Shown piece by piece: positions 49,001 to 60,005 of a DNA stretch of 64,000 nt (position 1 is the first letter of the stretch; every line of letters begins with the position of its first letter). The stretch spans positions 678,960 through 742,959 of the forward strand of contig AZLU01000001.1 of assembly GCA_002224055.1 (NCBI GenBank). Direction: 5' to 3'. The stretch is from Pezizomycotina sp. ARF18 (taxonomy: Eukaryota > Ascomycota). The position numbers and the translations under genes were made by a program. Under the pieces are notes generated by a model. The model saw nothing but the letters and a program-made list of their open reading frames with translations, did no database searches and was not told the origin of the DNA.

Positions 49001-49200
49001 ATGAAACATACAAGTAAAACTCCTTTGTCCATTTCTCGACCTTTTGGGAGATGAGGTCTAGTGTTGCAGATCGCAAGTGGATTTCCTCCTGGCGAAGGCC
49101 GCGAAAGATGGCTCTTCTGAATGAAGCACATGACGGAGGCTCCAGGTGATCTACCCGTCGAGCATGATGTCAGCGAACGTATCAATAACCGAAAGCAAAA
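46085..49200 (-). CDS. Sestrin (PA26) homologue
   Basis: Sestrins are stress-response proteins; animal ones inhibit GATOR2/TORC1 and reduce alkyl hydroperoxides. Minus-strand segments match in order: LREYYLTLLRMTVDCPFPDM (near 48,530), TWKFYLGIMAAAEHKCQYFV (near 47,715), RAWLKGLRHAHPKLQRIGKL, NTALAHTPW, WSTTEIVHAISILSYYHCQS and ALALGLGIVPE, then VNQLLEDCEKFLRLDD, DFDWECNACEIIGEYAEGLE, LKEAVWFYSLRLLGMQKDDY, and a C-terminus FMGELLYGVKAVSEY with its stop at 46,085. The redox Cys and Tyr (KCQY) are present, but the position of the partner His is Leu. The Asp-Asp of the GATOR2-contact region is present; the Thr-Tyr leucine-lid residues are not evident. An intron at 48,886-49,011 joins KWTKEFYL to NGGLSNTPPP in phase. 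The start lies upstream of 49,012 and is uncertain. Several single-base frame changes occur. Confidence 0.8.
48886..49011 (-). other. Intron in the sestrin gene with an internal poly-A run
   Basis: Donor GTATGT, acceptor TTTTTAG, 126 nt; splicing is in phase. The intron contains a run of about 25 A on the coding strand. Confidence 0.65.
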
Positions 49201-51703
49201 ATTCGTGTGGTAACACTGATCGAATTGGGGGCGAAATAAAATTGAAGTTCCGAATACGAATTGAGCAGCTCCCACAAAAAAAAAAAAAAAAGAGCAAGGG
49301 AGAGAGACAATGGATAAGATCTGGGCAAAGACATTTTGTGGAGAAAGAAAGATCAAGAGACCCCCGTTAAAGCTGGGGGAGCTCAGGGCTGAGATAATTT
49401 GCGGGATTTTCCTTTATGCATAAAATTTGACGACAACACATACCCGCACTCGCACTAAGGGTCATGTTCGGCTATAGTCGATCATGGAAGTTTATCGAAT
49501 TTTTTGCGAAAATAGAATGCTCCTCTCTCTTCGTTTATTGTATCCGGCTTTCCTTCCGCCACCGTTGCAGTTGAATGATTCGTAGATTATATTCTAATGG
49601 CGATATTGTTGAGGCTGTTGCCGCTGTGGTTGAAGATGGTGTTGATGTTTTCTTGTGTGGTTCGGATTTCTAGTCAAATAGCTACCCTCGAGAGCTCCAC
49701 CTAAAAAAAATGAATGAAGCAGGAACTTGAAGCTAAGAAGCTAATAAATCTTTCTTCCACGCCAAAGATAAACAAATAGAAAGATCAATAGAATCAAGAA
49801 AGATCGAAGGAATGGATAAGCAATCCCGTCCCCGTTCCTAACTCATAGAAGACAAGAAAATCTTGGATCGAAAATGATGTAAAACAATCCACTCCCCGGA
49901 ATAAAACGTGGCCGTTTATTTTGTCTGATGTGCGGGGCCAACAGGCAAACAAACGAAAAGAAACCCAAGCAAAGATCCCGATCCGAAGGAATCTGACAAG
50001 GGACTGAAAAGAATCGGGTGTCGTTTTAGGTTTAGGCGATTAGGCGAAAACGGGAGAAAAAAACGGCCAAGTTTGCGTCTCTGGAGTGGAACGTCGGATG
50101 ATCGAAGGAACAATAATAGAAAGAAAGTAAGAATAGTAGGACCAAAGCGAAAGGTGCCCTTTCCTTCTTTCTCTCGGAATGATGTAAGTTGTATGACCGT
50201 TGACGCGATAACAAAAAAAAAAGAAGATAAATAGCCGTTTTTCGACGACAACTTCCGGAGTGGAACGGGAATGCCGCTTTATTTTTGACTCGGGTCGTAT
50301 TCGGCGATGCCAGGGGAAGCAGCAGCGACAGACCGTGAGCTTTTTCTCGAAAAACTTCGTGAGGGTCCACAAGCGAAAGGAAAAACGGATGTCCAAATGC
50401 GATGGCGTGCCGGCCGCGAAGAACTGCCCCAAAAGCTAAACGCAATAAATAAAAGTCCCGCTTAACGTGTTTGTTTAGGCTCGAGGCAGAAATGAAGAAA
50501 GGTCGGTTCCTGAACTACAAAAAGTCTCGTGTATGAAATACTGCAAAAATGCCATTAGCTAGCTGTAAATGTATACTCCAGAGACTGATAAGTTGAATAA
50601 AATGACAAAGAAACAGATCATGTCGAAATAAAAAATATATTCGAGCCCTATTTTAGAAATTCAATTTTTCGCCAAGAGATAGGCAAAACTTTAGAAGGAA
50701 TAGGCAAAAGGCATCGTGAAGCTAAAGATATCAAGGTACATCCCAACATCGTGGTATGCTAACGAAGCGGTTGAGGTTGGTAAGAGGAGAAAGGTGACGG
50801 GACGAAAGGGGTTGAAAAGAAGAGATTGAAGGGGATGGAAAAATAATTAAAACAAATAAACGAATAAATATAAAAAGATGTTATTGGTATTATAGGAGAA
50901 TTTTACAAACCTTTTCTTGTAGGTGAACAAACAAATAAAAAAAATTCCAATGTAAGAAATCAACAGCAAGCTCCTGCTCCTTTCTTTCTTTTTTTTTTTT
51001 TTTTTTTTCGTATATAATAATAACTATGTCCTTCCACAAAACTTCGATTAGATATCCTTCGCGGAGTTTTCGATTCAATCTGGGTGTTCCTTATTTCTTC
51101 GATTTATTCAAGGAAAGAAAAACTTGTCAAGGTATTGGAATCAAGGAGTGAGAAGAACCGAAATATACCTAGTTTGAAATATATATCTAGATAATAATTA
51201 TTATCACTATAAATTATATATATGCAAGTGATTAGTGCGTAAAGGCAGTCTTTTCTCCAAATATAAAGGAAAGAGGTGTTTTGAATAAGAAAAGAAAAGA
51301 AGAAAAAAAAAAAGGGTGAAGGACTATCTATATATATATTTGTATATATCAATTAATATATTATGGAGTATATATTTTTGTATTATTGTTATATGTAGTT
51401 CCACTTCCTGGGCGGGACGGCGCAGCTTAAGAAGAGCAAGGCGAATTTTTTTTTGATAGCGTGGTTTTTAATCATAGACCAAAAAAAAAAAAAAAAAACA
51501 CCATGACAGTGTCCACACTTTCGAAGGGGGGAAATTCGAAGAAGAAAAGAAACAAAAAAAAAAAAAAAAAAAAAAAAAGACTGCTGCAACAGCCAACTCT
51601 CAGGAACGGCAGCAGAAAAACGTAAAAAGAAAAGAAAGCAAAACAGGGGACCCAAGCTAGCAAAAGCAAAGAAAATAAAAATAAGAAAATATATTTTATT
51701 TCT

Positions 51704-51734
<31 letters not shown>

Positions 51735-53829
51735 TTATTAAACGGAATAAAAAGTGGTGACGTTTGGGACTGCAAAGTGAAAAGTGATTCCCTTCTTGTC
51801 GTTAGCGTTACTTTCTCTTGAGGAGAGTAAAAAAAATTTTTGCTTGGTTCGGTTCGCAATTTTTATTTTCCCTATACAAGGTGTCCTTTTTTCTTTTTTT
51901 TTTTTTTCTTTTTTTCTTTTTTTCTTTTTTTTTTTTTTTTCTTTTTTCTTTTTTTCCCTTTTTCCTTTTTTCTTTTTTTAAAAAAAGTTATTTATGCAAT
52001 TATTTAATTTGTTTATTATTATTTTTATATTTATTTTCTTGGAGACTGGTGACTGACCTTTGGAGGGGGAACGATCAAGAAATGTCCACAATACAAAAGA
52101 CACCTATACCGGCGGGTGAAAAAAAAATTTCTCTTCGTTTTCTTTCCTTTTCTTGTCGGGGAATGAGGGGAAATATCCAGTAAAAGGCCAGTAACAGAAA
52201 GTATATATATCATTTGTTAATTGGAATTATCAGCCAGATTGTTCGAAGGTCCGTCCGAATAGTGCGAAAGCTGCTGTCGTGTTATGCCAATTACCTCTCA
52301 GAAAGTAGCGGACCGCAACCTACAGGTTTAGTGTCAATGGTTATAAAAAAAAAAAAAAAAAAAAAATCAGGAAGCGTAAATTAAACGTTAGAAGGCATGA
52401 CCCTGTTGGGTCTCGCTTCTGGCTGTTCAAACGGCGCAATAGAAATGGGGAAAGTGAACCAAAAAGAAATAAGAAAAAACCCGGCCCGTCTTCCCAAAGT
52501 GGGGATTCTCCATTATCGTGAGAGAGGAAAGAAACCAAGGGAGAAAAATTGATGTTTCTGTCTTTCATCCACGACGTCGTTTCCCTGACGTAGCTATACC
52601 CTTGTCAACGCGAGCCTCTGGTGGGATGTTATTTTTTCAAATTGCTAAACACTACGCCGGCTGGTTGGTCTCTGGCGGGTTCAAAAGGTGCTCGCTGTAA
52701 TACTTGGTGGCCCAGACGAATTGTGAGCTAACCTTCTCGGGTTTCTTGCTTGCAAATCTTGTTCTAATTTTTATTTTTTATTTTTATTTTAAAAAAAATT
52801 TTTTTTATATAGGTAGTAATAATTAGTGTGGTTTTACATGTCAGGTGCATGCTTGGCTCCTTCGTTCTTCCTCTGATAAGGAAAGAGTGACGTTGAGCCC
52901 GGAAAGAACAGAAAAAGTTCTCGTAGGAGAGAAATAATAGTATTATAATATATTTCTATAACATAAATATTTCCTCGTTGGAGAAGTTGGACTGTTTGGA
53001 GAAGGGAGGTTGAGGCCTCTTTTTTTTTTTCTTTTTTTTTTTTCTTCAGACTTGTCATACTGCATACAGTGCTATACACTAAAATATATGTTGGGGGTTA
53101 GCGTTGAGAGCCTGCAGGTATCATGAAGAGCAGACAACACGCAAGGGAAGAGGTTTAAAAATAGTCTATAGGAAAACACCGAAAAAAGACGAAGTGATAA
53201 TAAAAATAAGCATAACCCTTGCAGCTAGAGAAGAACACACTCACTCAGCTTGGTTGTTGGAAAGAAGAGGAATGATCTAACAGGGGCGTCGAAGGGGAGG
53301 GACAAAAAAAATTTTTTTTCGGCGATGAAAAATCCCGTCCCCGTCAACTTATTGAGCCTTGGTGAAAAATCACTTTGGTATCGTCAAGTTGATTGTCAAC
53401 ACTGGAGGTGGCGTAGGTCCCTCCAAAATGTTCACGAAACATTCTTCAAGGCAATCGCCATCCATCCTTGTCGTCATCTTCCGAACAGATTTTAATAAGT
53501 GTGGCCTAAGAGAAGCAGAAAAAGAAATCCGCTTATCTTCTGTGTGGGGTTAAGACACTGGGCGTTCCACTTTGAGTTAATCATACGAGAAAATATTTCT
53601 TTTGTGGTGATTTTTTTCAAGGGCTAGAGCGGTATCCAACGAAATAACGAGTATTACTTACTGGATGGATAGCGTTGAACTCTAGTAGGAATTAAAAAAA
53701 AAAAAAATAGTGCTAACCCAAGGATTGCTGAGTAGAACCAAAAAGAAACAAGTCGAGGAAAAATTTTGAAGGGGTCAAAACGTGTCCATTGAAGGATTTT
53801 GGTGGCGTAGCGAAGTTGCGTTCAAAACC
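49201..53829. other. Gene-poor, homopolymer-rich interval
   Basis: No gene is supported. There are A or T tracts near 49,275, 50,990, 51,480, 51,556, 52,344 and 53,020, a (TTTA)n tract at about 51,700-51,735, and T-rich blocks near 51,890-51,980 that create long poly-Phe frames with no meaning. The sestrin promoter and first exon probably lie in the first few hundred bases. Confidence 0.45.
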
Positions 53830-54385
53830 TGGCTAACTTGAAAAGGAAGTCCTCCCTGATAGAGGGAAAGGTTCGTGGGCCTGCAAGGAATAATTCAGAC
53901 TGGAGTCTCGCAAAAGCTTCGCCGACAACGGCACGATCCTTCGGCTCTGCCAGCGCAAGTCCTTCCTCTTTTCCAATAGGAATCGCGCCTCTTCGCTGTC
54001 AACGCGGCTTCGTTTTTGACCTGAGGTGGGCACTCTGCCGCCGATCTTATCTGGCAGCTATATAGCACCTGCCGTCGTACCCGTAGTCACCACCATTCGT
54101 ATGGTTTTCCGAATTGGATTTTCATTGAAGCTCTCACGACGATTATTAGCAGTCAAACCCAAACGAAAGCTGCAGTGAGCCAACGCTAGTGTTGTGGAAA
54201 ATCACGGCTTTAATTGAATACCGCTTACCATGAAAATATAACTGACGATCGCAGTTTCGTGAGAGATCAATTGCATTATAATTAGCGAATACCTCCCATG
54301 CTTCATGCTTGGGACTAAAAGCGGATCTTCCGGCAATTTCAAATGGAAGAAGCGCACAGATTAATGAGATTGTCCGGAGAACCAT
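53830..54385 (-). pseudogene. Small secreted protein, possibly of RNase-T1-like fold; frame looks broken
   Basis: The ATG at 54,385 opens a clear signal peptide (MVLRTISLICALLPFEIAG), followed by AFSPKHEAWEVFANYNAID and NCDRQLYFHG. A good intron follows at 54,131-54,228 (GTAAGC donor, TGCTAATAA branch point, AG acceptor). Downstream there are short pieces such as DYGYDGRCYIAA that recall the core of secreted fungal RNase T1-like proteins, including catalytically inactive effector forms. The match is short and the frame looks broken, so this is a weak suggestion. One intron soon after the first Cys is also usual for such genes. The end of the gene is uncertain. Confidence 0.35.
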
Positions 54386-56890
54386 AGCCACCCCGTCATG
54401 TAAGAAAGGCAATGCCTGACGCCACATCCCGAGCTTTGTCGCAATTGCGGAGCGGGGATTTTGCTCCGATCCCGACCTAAAGGTATAGGAGAACGAACCG
54501 ACGGCAGGAGCAAAGGCAAGAAGTCGCGCATTCCCTTGAATCTTTTAAAACCTTTCGAATACGTACAAAAAATAAAAGAACTGGCTTTTAAAACGAGAAG
54601 GAGAATGGATGGACGTTGAATTGTTCTTGTAATAAGATCTGTGGCGATGATTTTTAATAGCAAAAGGATTTGTGCGTCTTCCATGATAGCAGAATACTAA
54701 GTACTTCAAGGTATAGAGAAGGTGTAAATATTTAATTTCTTCTTTCTCCTTTCCCTCTGTGTCGTTACTGAGTATATATTTACGTAGTTATATTATAAAA
54801 TTAAAGAAATTTATTATTCTCTTCAACTACCTCAAAAAATATAAACAACCACCTCTCACTCACTCACTTTCTTATTCAATCTCGTTCCTCCTCTCCACCA
54901 TTTCTTCACATCACCATACTCCTCCATCTTACTTATCAAAATGGCGATCAAAAACCGAGTCTCACGAAAGGTCAACCTCAAAGCCCCGCTTCCTGTTACC
55001 TAGAGGTGTCGTTTCTTTTAGTGACAGGGCGGCTTTTTTCTTTCCTTTTTCCTTTGGAGTTTCTGATATTGGTGTCGTTTTTAGTGCCATGCATTCGACT
55101 GGCAGCGGGGGGAAGCGGCTTTTCGAGCAATGTCAATTTCATACTCTCTCTTCCAACCGCCAGGTCCAGAAACGCACTTGTTAAACGAATACGCCTGTTT
55201 TGTATAAAAAAAAAAAAAAAAAACTCCAGGTACACCACTCTGAAAGGCCTCCTTTGTGCTCTTATTCTGTTTACTGAATTTTTTTCCTCTTTTGTCTAAT
55301 TTTTTTTGTATTATTTTCACTTGATTTGACTTCTTTCGAGGCTGGCCTGAAACGGGTGGATGTGCTTCAAATCCTCCGCGCTTTTGGATGGAGCCACGCA
55401 ATTTTCAAATACAAAAGATGGGTGTCAGGCAAAAAAAAGAAAGAAAAAAAAATGAGGTATTATTATTATTGTCAATAATGATACTATTTCGGGACAAAGG
55501 TCTGTTGACACTCACAATAATACAGCAAAATATCAATTTTTTCAACAATCATTTTATTGCCGCTGGATAAAATATTATTATAAATTTTATTTTATATTGT
55601 AGATATTAAAAGCTTGACAATTTTTAATCTTAAAAAAATCTATAAGATATTGTAGAGTTACAATACTTTAAATTTATCGTAATTTAAAAAATTTTGATAT
55701 TATATAAATATTGAACATAGACTTTTAAAGAAAAAAAAATAAATAAATAATTTTAAAATACTTAGCTACGCCTTGAATTTTAATAAAATCTTTTAAAATT
55801 TAAAATATAAAAAGATTCTAAGATCATTAAATTATTAATGAATTTAAAAAAAAAGAAAAAATTTTTATTTCTTGATATTGAATAATTTTTCGTTGTGATA
55901 AATTTTGGTAAGTTTGTATGCATTTTGGTTGGGGAAATGGAGATGTCAAGAGACTTTTGGCCTATGATAGTACAAATAAACCACCGAAAAAAAAAAACAA
56001 GAATTGTTTCTCCTTTGTTTCTTTTCTCTTTTACTGATCAATTGCGGAATGCTTTTATTTCCCTCAGCTGAGCCTTGGCCGCGATCCCCGATCTTCTGCC
56101 GCTCCACAGCAGGAGGTATCCTACGAAATGTTTCGTTTTTCCCACGTTTTTTCTTCCTACATGCGGCGGTTCACGAAGGGAAACGTCCACGACCATTATT
56201 TTGCTCAACTGATGACAAACATCTATCTCCAGCAGCCTCTTACGGAGGAACAAAATTCCTTTTCCTCGCGCGTCGTTTAATTCCTCGGTCTGGAACGTAG
56301 CCACACTCCTTAGCTCTCCAAACTGGTGGATGAATCGGTTTCTTCACCTCTGTTGCTCGTGTTTTTTTTTTTTTTTTTTTTTTTTGCACAAAAAAAAAAA
56401 GTAAGGCTTCTACATCACCCACAACCGCGACTTTAGTGTGGGGGCAGCCACCCTGGGACAAAACGGAATTTTTTTTTATATCTTGTCTAAAATATAACGA
56501 AAAAAGGAAAGAAAGAAGAAAGAGCGAAATTTACGGAGAAAAAAAATTTTTTTTTCTGCGTAAAGCAGGGATGCCTCTTTTTCCTTCGCCTTCCGGAATT
56601 TCTAGACTACTGAAGAGAACATGCAGATGCTCTTAAGGAGATATTGAAGAGCGTATAGTTCTCTTGGTTACCATGTTCATAGGCGAGAGAAGAAAGCAGA
56701 ATTGTGGAGAGGTAAGCAAGCTCTCTACACTGCCCCGAAAGATCTTCTTCTCTAGAGGTCATTAATTCTATCTAAAAAAGAAAAAGAAAAAAAAGGAAGA
56801 AAATAATTTTTATTTATTTATTTATTTATTTTTACTCTAGGATTATCCAAGTCGCTTTCTCGAAACGATGTTGCTATAAAAATAGTAAAG
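54386..56890. other. A/T-rich interval
   Basis: No gene is supported. The stretch at 55,560-55,910 is extremely A/T-rich. T or A runs lie near 55,208 and 56,359. Confidence 0.5.
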
Positions 56891-56990
56891 AAAGAAAAAA
56901 AAAAATTTTTAGGCCCTTCTTTTTTTACGGTTTAGGAAATAGTTTTTTTCGTTTTTTTTTTTTTTTAGTCGTATTGAATATCGAGCATTT
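56885..56990 (+). repeat. Interspersed repeat, copy 1
   Basis: The core ATTTTTAGGCCCTTCTTTTT, then ACGGTTTAGGAAATAG, a T run with TTTCG, and AGTCGTATTGAATATCGAG is shared with copies at about 58.9 and 61.8 kb. Confidence 0.65.
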
Positions 56991-57296
56991 GTGGGCTTGT
57001 TTAAGAAATACTATATATAATACAACATTTCCTTGCGGGACTTAACACGGAAGGGATATTTTCGTAAGGCATTAAAGGATGGAGGGAATAAAATAAAGTA
57101 TTCGTTAAACGAGCGACAAGGCTGAGGGATTAAGCCCCGTGCGGGAATCTGAATACAGGGATTTTCACGGGAAGGAATTTTGGCTCGAGGACGGTTTCCT
57201 GAAGGGATTATTGAGTGGAAATATTATTTTCGTGATACATTTACTGTGAAGCCAGTCATTTAAATCCGGTTTCTTGCTTAATTATAGCTTTATTCT

Positions 57297-58364
57297 CTAT
57301 CTTACAAACGTCTGGTCTGCTAAGTATTCTAAGATCCTCGTTTTAACGGACCAAACGTGTCGATCCACCCGCCTTCGACGCTGTGAACATGTTCTCAAGG
57401 TTACCAGACTCTTAAGACGGGACCTTCCGGCCGCGGGGTTGCAAGCACCGGGGAAATTAAGCAGCGTTCCAAGTATCGCCTCCCGGGATTTAGTAGATAC
57501 CCGTTTGGGCGCAGTTGGACAGTACCAATCTATGTACGATCTTTGGGCAAGCACTCCTCCGGCGGAGGTACAAACCGGCATGTAACCCTCGCTGTACCCA
57601 TGGCAACCCAAGGCAGGCAGGTCGGCATCGTAAATGTTCACTGTGTCAGCTCCCGTATCATACAAAAGTCCATGATGGATTACCCGCGCAAGGACTCTAC
57701 GTGCAGCGAATGCTAAATGAAGGGGGGGGAGGTTATCGACAAGTTAGTCCCAAGAGATTTGTATCAACAATGACGTGAACAGAACCGAACAAAGATGTAT
57801 AGTATACGTACCGAACGAAACCTGCCATGCTCTGCTGAGGACAACGTGGCCGAAGAGGTGTGCAACCTCGGGTTGGCACTGCAACCATGTCAGTAAAGGC
57901 CCACAATTCAATGCAAGGAATGAACTTACTGTTTCGAGGTGTGTCGCCTCCCCAAGGAGCATTCTCCTCGCTTTCTCCTTGTTGCCCGCCTGCGCGTCAG
58001 ATTGGGATTCTTTCAATAACGTTCCAGCCATATCGTAGGGCCACACGCGCCCTCCGACGGAAATATACGACCTGCTCGAAATCTGCCGAAATCTACGGTA
58101 AAGCTCGCGGACGGGCCCGTAACATGATTCATCCTCGCGACGCAAGTCAGAAACTGGAGGCGTTCGGCCTCCAGCTCCTTCAAAGTCTTCTTCGGCGGGG
58201 GAGGAGGTCGCTGATAGTCAAGACCCAAAAACCATCGAGAGTTAGTGGGTATTTCTGTTATTTTTACAAAGTAAGGGGAGGTGTTGAAGGGTGGGGATTG
58301 CTCACGTGACGACGCGTTCGGTAGCTACCGGGGTGGTGAAGATGTGCGAGACATCGTAGACCAT
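57297..58364 (-). CDS. Four-exon gene with a retropepsin-like D-T-G-A motif
   Basis: I do not recognise the whole protein. The ATG at 58,364 (MVYDVSHIFTTPVATERVVT, context caaaATG) starts exon 1. Introns lie at 58,211-58,305, 57,879-57,929 and 57,713-57,811; all have GT donors, AG acceptors and, in the first and third, CTAAC branch points. Exon 2 encodes RREDESCYGPVRELYRRFRQ, ISVGGRVWPYDMAGTLLKES and ARRMLLGEATHLET. Exon 3 encodes CQPEVAHLFGHVVLSRAWQ. Exon 4 begins FAARRVLARVIHHGLLYDTG and continues ADTVNIYDADLPALGCHGYS. The hydrophobic-D-T-G-A context followed by an Asp/Leu-rich strand resembles the active-site loop of retropepsin-like aspartic proteases, some of which are host genes. The multi-exon structure argues for a host gene. 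Introns 2 and 3 join in phase; exon 1 to 2 is off by one base near a C run. The C-terminus after the motif may be in another frame. Confidence 0.5.
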
Positions 58365-58849
58365 TTTGCTGTGGTGAGGGAGAGAGCGATGTTGGCTTCG
58401 GCGCTGACGACAGGGATGGAGAATGGAGGTGAAGATCACGGTTATTGAGGTGGAGGCGGGGAGGACGGGAGGACGGAGACGGGCTGGTAGCACGTCTCGA
58501 CGCTAACTAATTGTTCTCCTGTGGCGAATCCGCTGATTGTGCTACTTCGGCGCAAAGAAGGGAGTTGGTCGTTGACGGCTATGACGATGCGGAGAGCTGG
58601 TATTTTCTAGTAGCTGGAAGAAACGAATGGTGGAAGGAGAGGAGTAGAGGGGCTGTGTATGTATGGAGTTGAGATGGATGAAGATGGTGATGGTGATACG
58701 AGAAAGTTAAAAAAAAAAAAAAAAACTCTTATCGGATATATCGGGCATATAATCTTGCTAGAAAAACCCTAAATATATCTTTTTATTTTTGTGATTTAAT
58801 TATTAAAAAAATTATTTCCTGGACAATATTATTCAAAATTAACATCCCC

Positions 58850-59005
58850 AAAGTGGTCAAAAAAAAGTAGATATTAAAAAAAATAAATTTAAGCCGTCTT
58901 TCTTTACTGTTTAGGAAATGGCCTCCCGATTCAATTTTTGTTTTTCTAGTTGAATTGAATATTAAAGGGATCTTAATACGGCTAATCTTGCTCTAATTTA
59001 TAATT
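58850..59005 (+). repeat. Interspersed repeat, copy 2
   Basis: It shares AAGCCGTCTTTCTTTACTGT, TTAGGAAATGGCCTCCCGAT and AGTTGAATTGAATATT with copy 1. It also shares a further segment, CGGCTAATCTTGCTCTA, with copy 3 (CGGTTAATCTTGCCTCTA). Confidence 0.65.
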
Positions 59006-59444
59006 CTCGAGATTTTTTCCGATGTACTTTTTGCACCTTTAGAATAAAACTAGAAATTTTAATTGTTCTCGGATAATATATAATATCGGGTAGCAAAGAA
59101 TCATTGAATGTGTGGCTGCTACGCACCATCATCCAGTGCTGGCTATCAACAGTATGATAATGATGCCCATCATCCGATGCTGATGTGTGCTAATATCACC
59201 ATCATCTAATGTGCGCGCATACTTCATACAGTGCTATTGTAAGCCAGGATTTTTAATATTTTACGAAACTATTCTAAAAAATTCGTTTTTCTTCCTTTAT
59301 TCTTTTTGATTCAGACTGATTATTATATACTAGATATAGAGTGTTTCTTCCATACTAAATAGATGAAGTAAAAATTTTATAAGAAGTATCTAACCTGTGC
59401 GTAAAATTTGAGGCTGTTGACACGATTAGTGGAGAGAAAGAAAG

Positions 59445-59815
59445 AGCGAGTAGAGAGGGAAAGGGACGTAAAATATCGGCCTCAGGATGACTTTATCAAA
59501 AAAAAAAAATTAGAAATAAAGTGAGAGAATATCTAACACCGGCAGCGTAGCAGCGAAAGGAATCTACCCTCTAGTATCAGGAAAGTAGGCGAGATTCTTC
59601 GATAATAAAGCTCCATGTAGTCGACATTTAGGAAAGGGACTAGAGGGGTAGGGGTGAAGAACGCAAACTATACGGCCTCAAGGTGAGTGTCAAAAAAAAA
59701 GAAAAGGCTAGAGGAACGAGACAATTATACAAACATAATGTAACAGTAAAAATTGAAGGTCAACAAGAGCCTAATTCTCCAGTACCAGGAATAACAAAAA
59801 CAAGATCCTTGGGGG
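59445..59815. repeat. Diverged tandem duplication, period about 196 bp
   Basis: Two halves align at GGGAAAGGGAC, then CGGCCTCAGGATGA/CGGCCTCAAGGTGA followed by an A run, and CTCTAGTATCAGGAA/CTCCAGTACCAGGAA. The landmarks are 196 bp apart. Confidence 0.55.
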
Positions 59816-59821
59816 GAAAAA

Positions 59822-59930
59822 TAGTAGTAGTAGCAGTAGCAGTAGCAGTAGCAGTAGCAGTAGCAGTAGCAGTAGCAGTAGCAGTAGCAGTAGCAGTAGC
59901 AGTAGCAGTAGCAGTAGTAGAGCCTCAGAA
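59822..59930. repeat. Hexanucleotide microsatellite (AGTAGC)n
   Basis: About 17 nearly perfect units of AGTAGC cover some 100 bp about 75 bp downstream of the stop of the minus-strand coiled-coil gene. It yields long Ala-Val or poly-Leu frames that are not genes. Confidence 0.95.
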
Positions 59931-60005
59931 GCTATCCGGCGCCTCATTTCCCTCGGCATGAACTGGCGATATTTCTCATCCGCAGAATCCCGTCCCAACC
60001 CCTTT

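Noticed and set aside
51784-52183. Phe-rich ORFs of 65 and 121 codons
   Set aside because: They arise from T homopolymers and carry no other protein-like feature.
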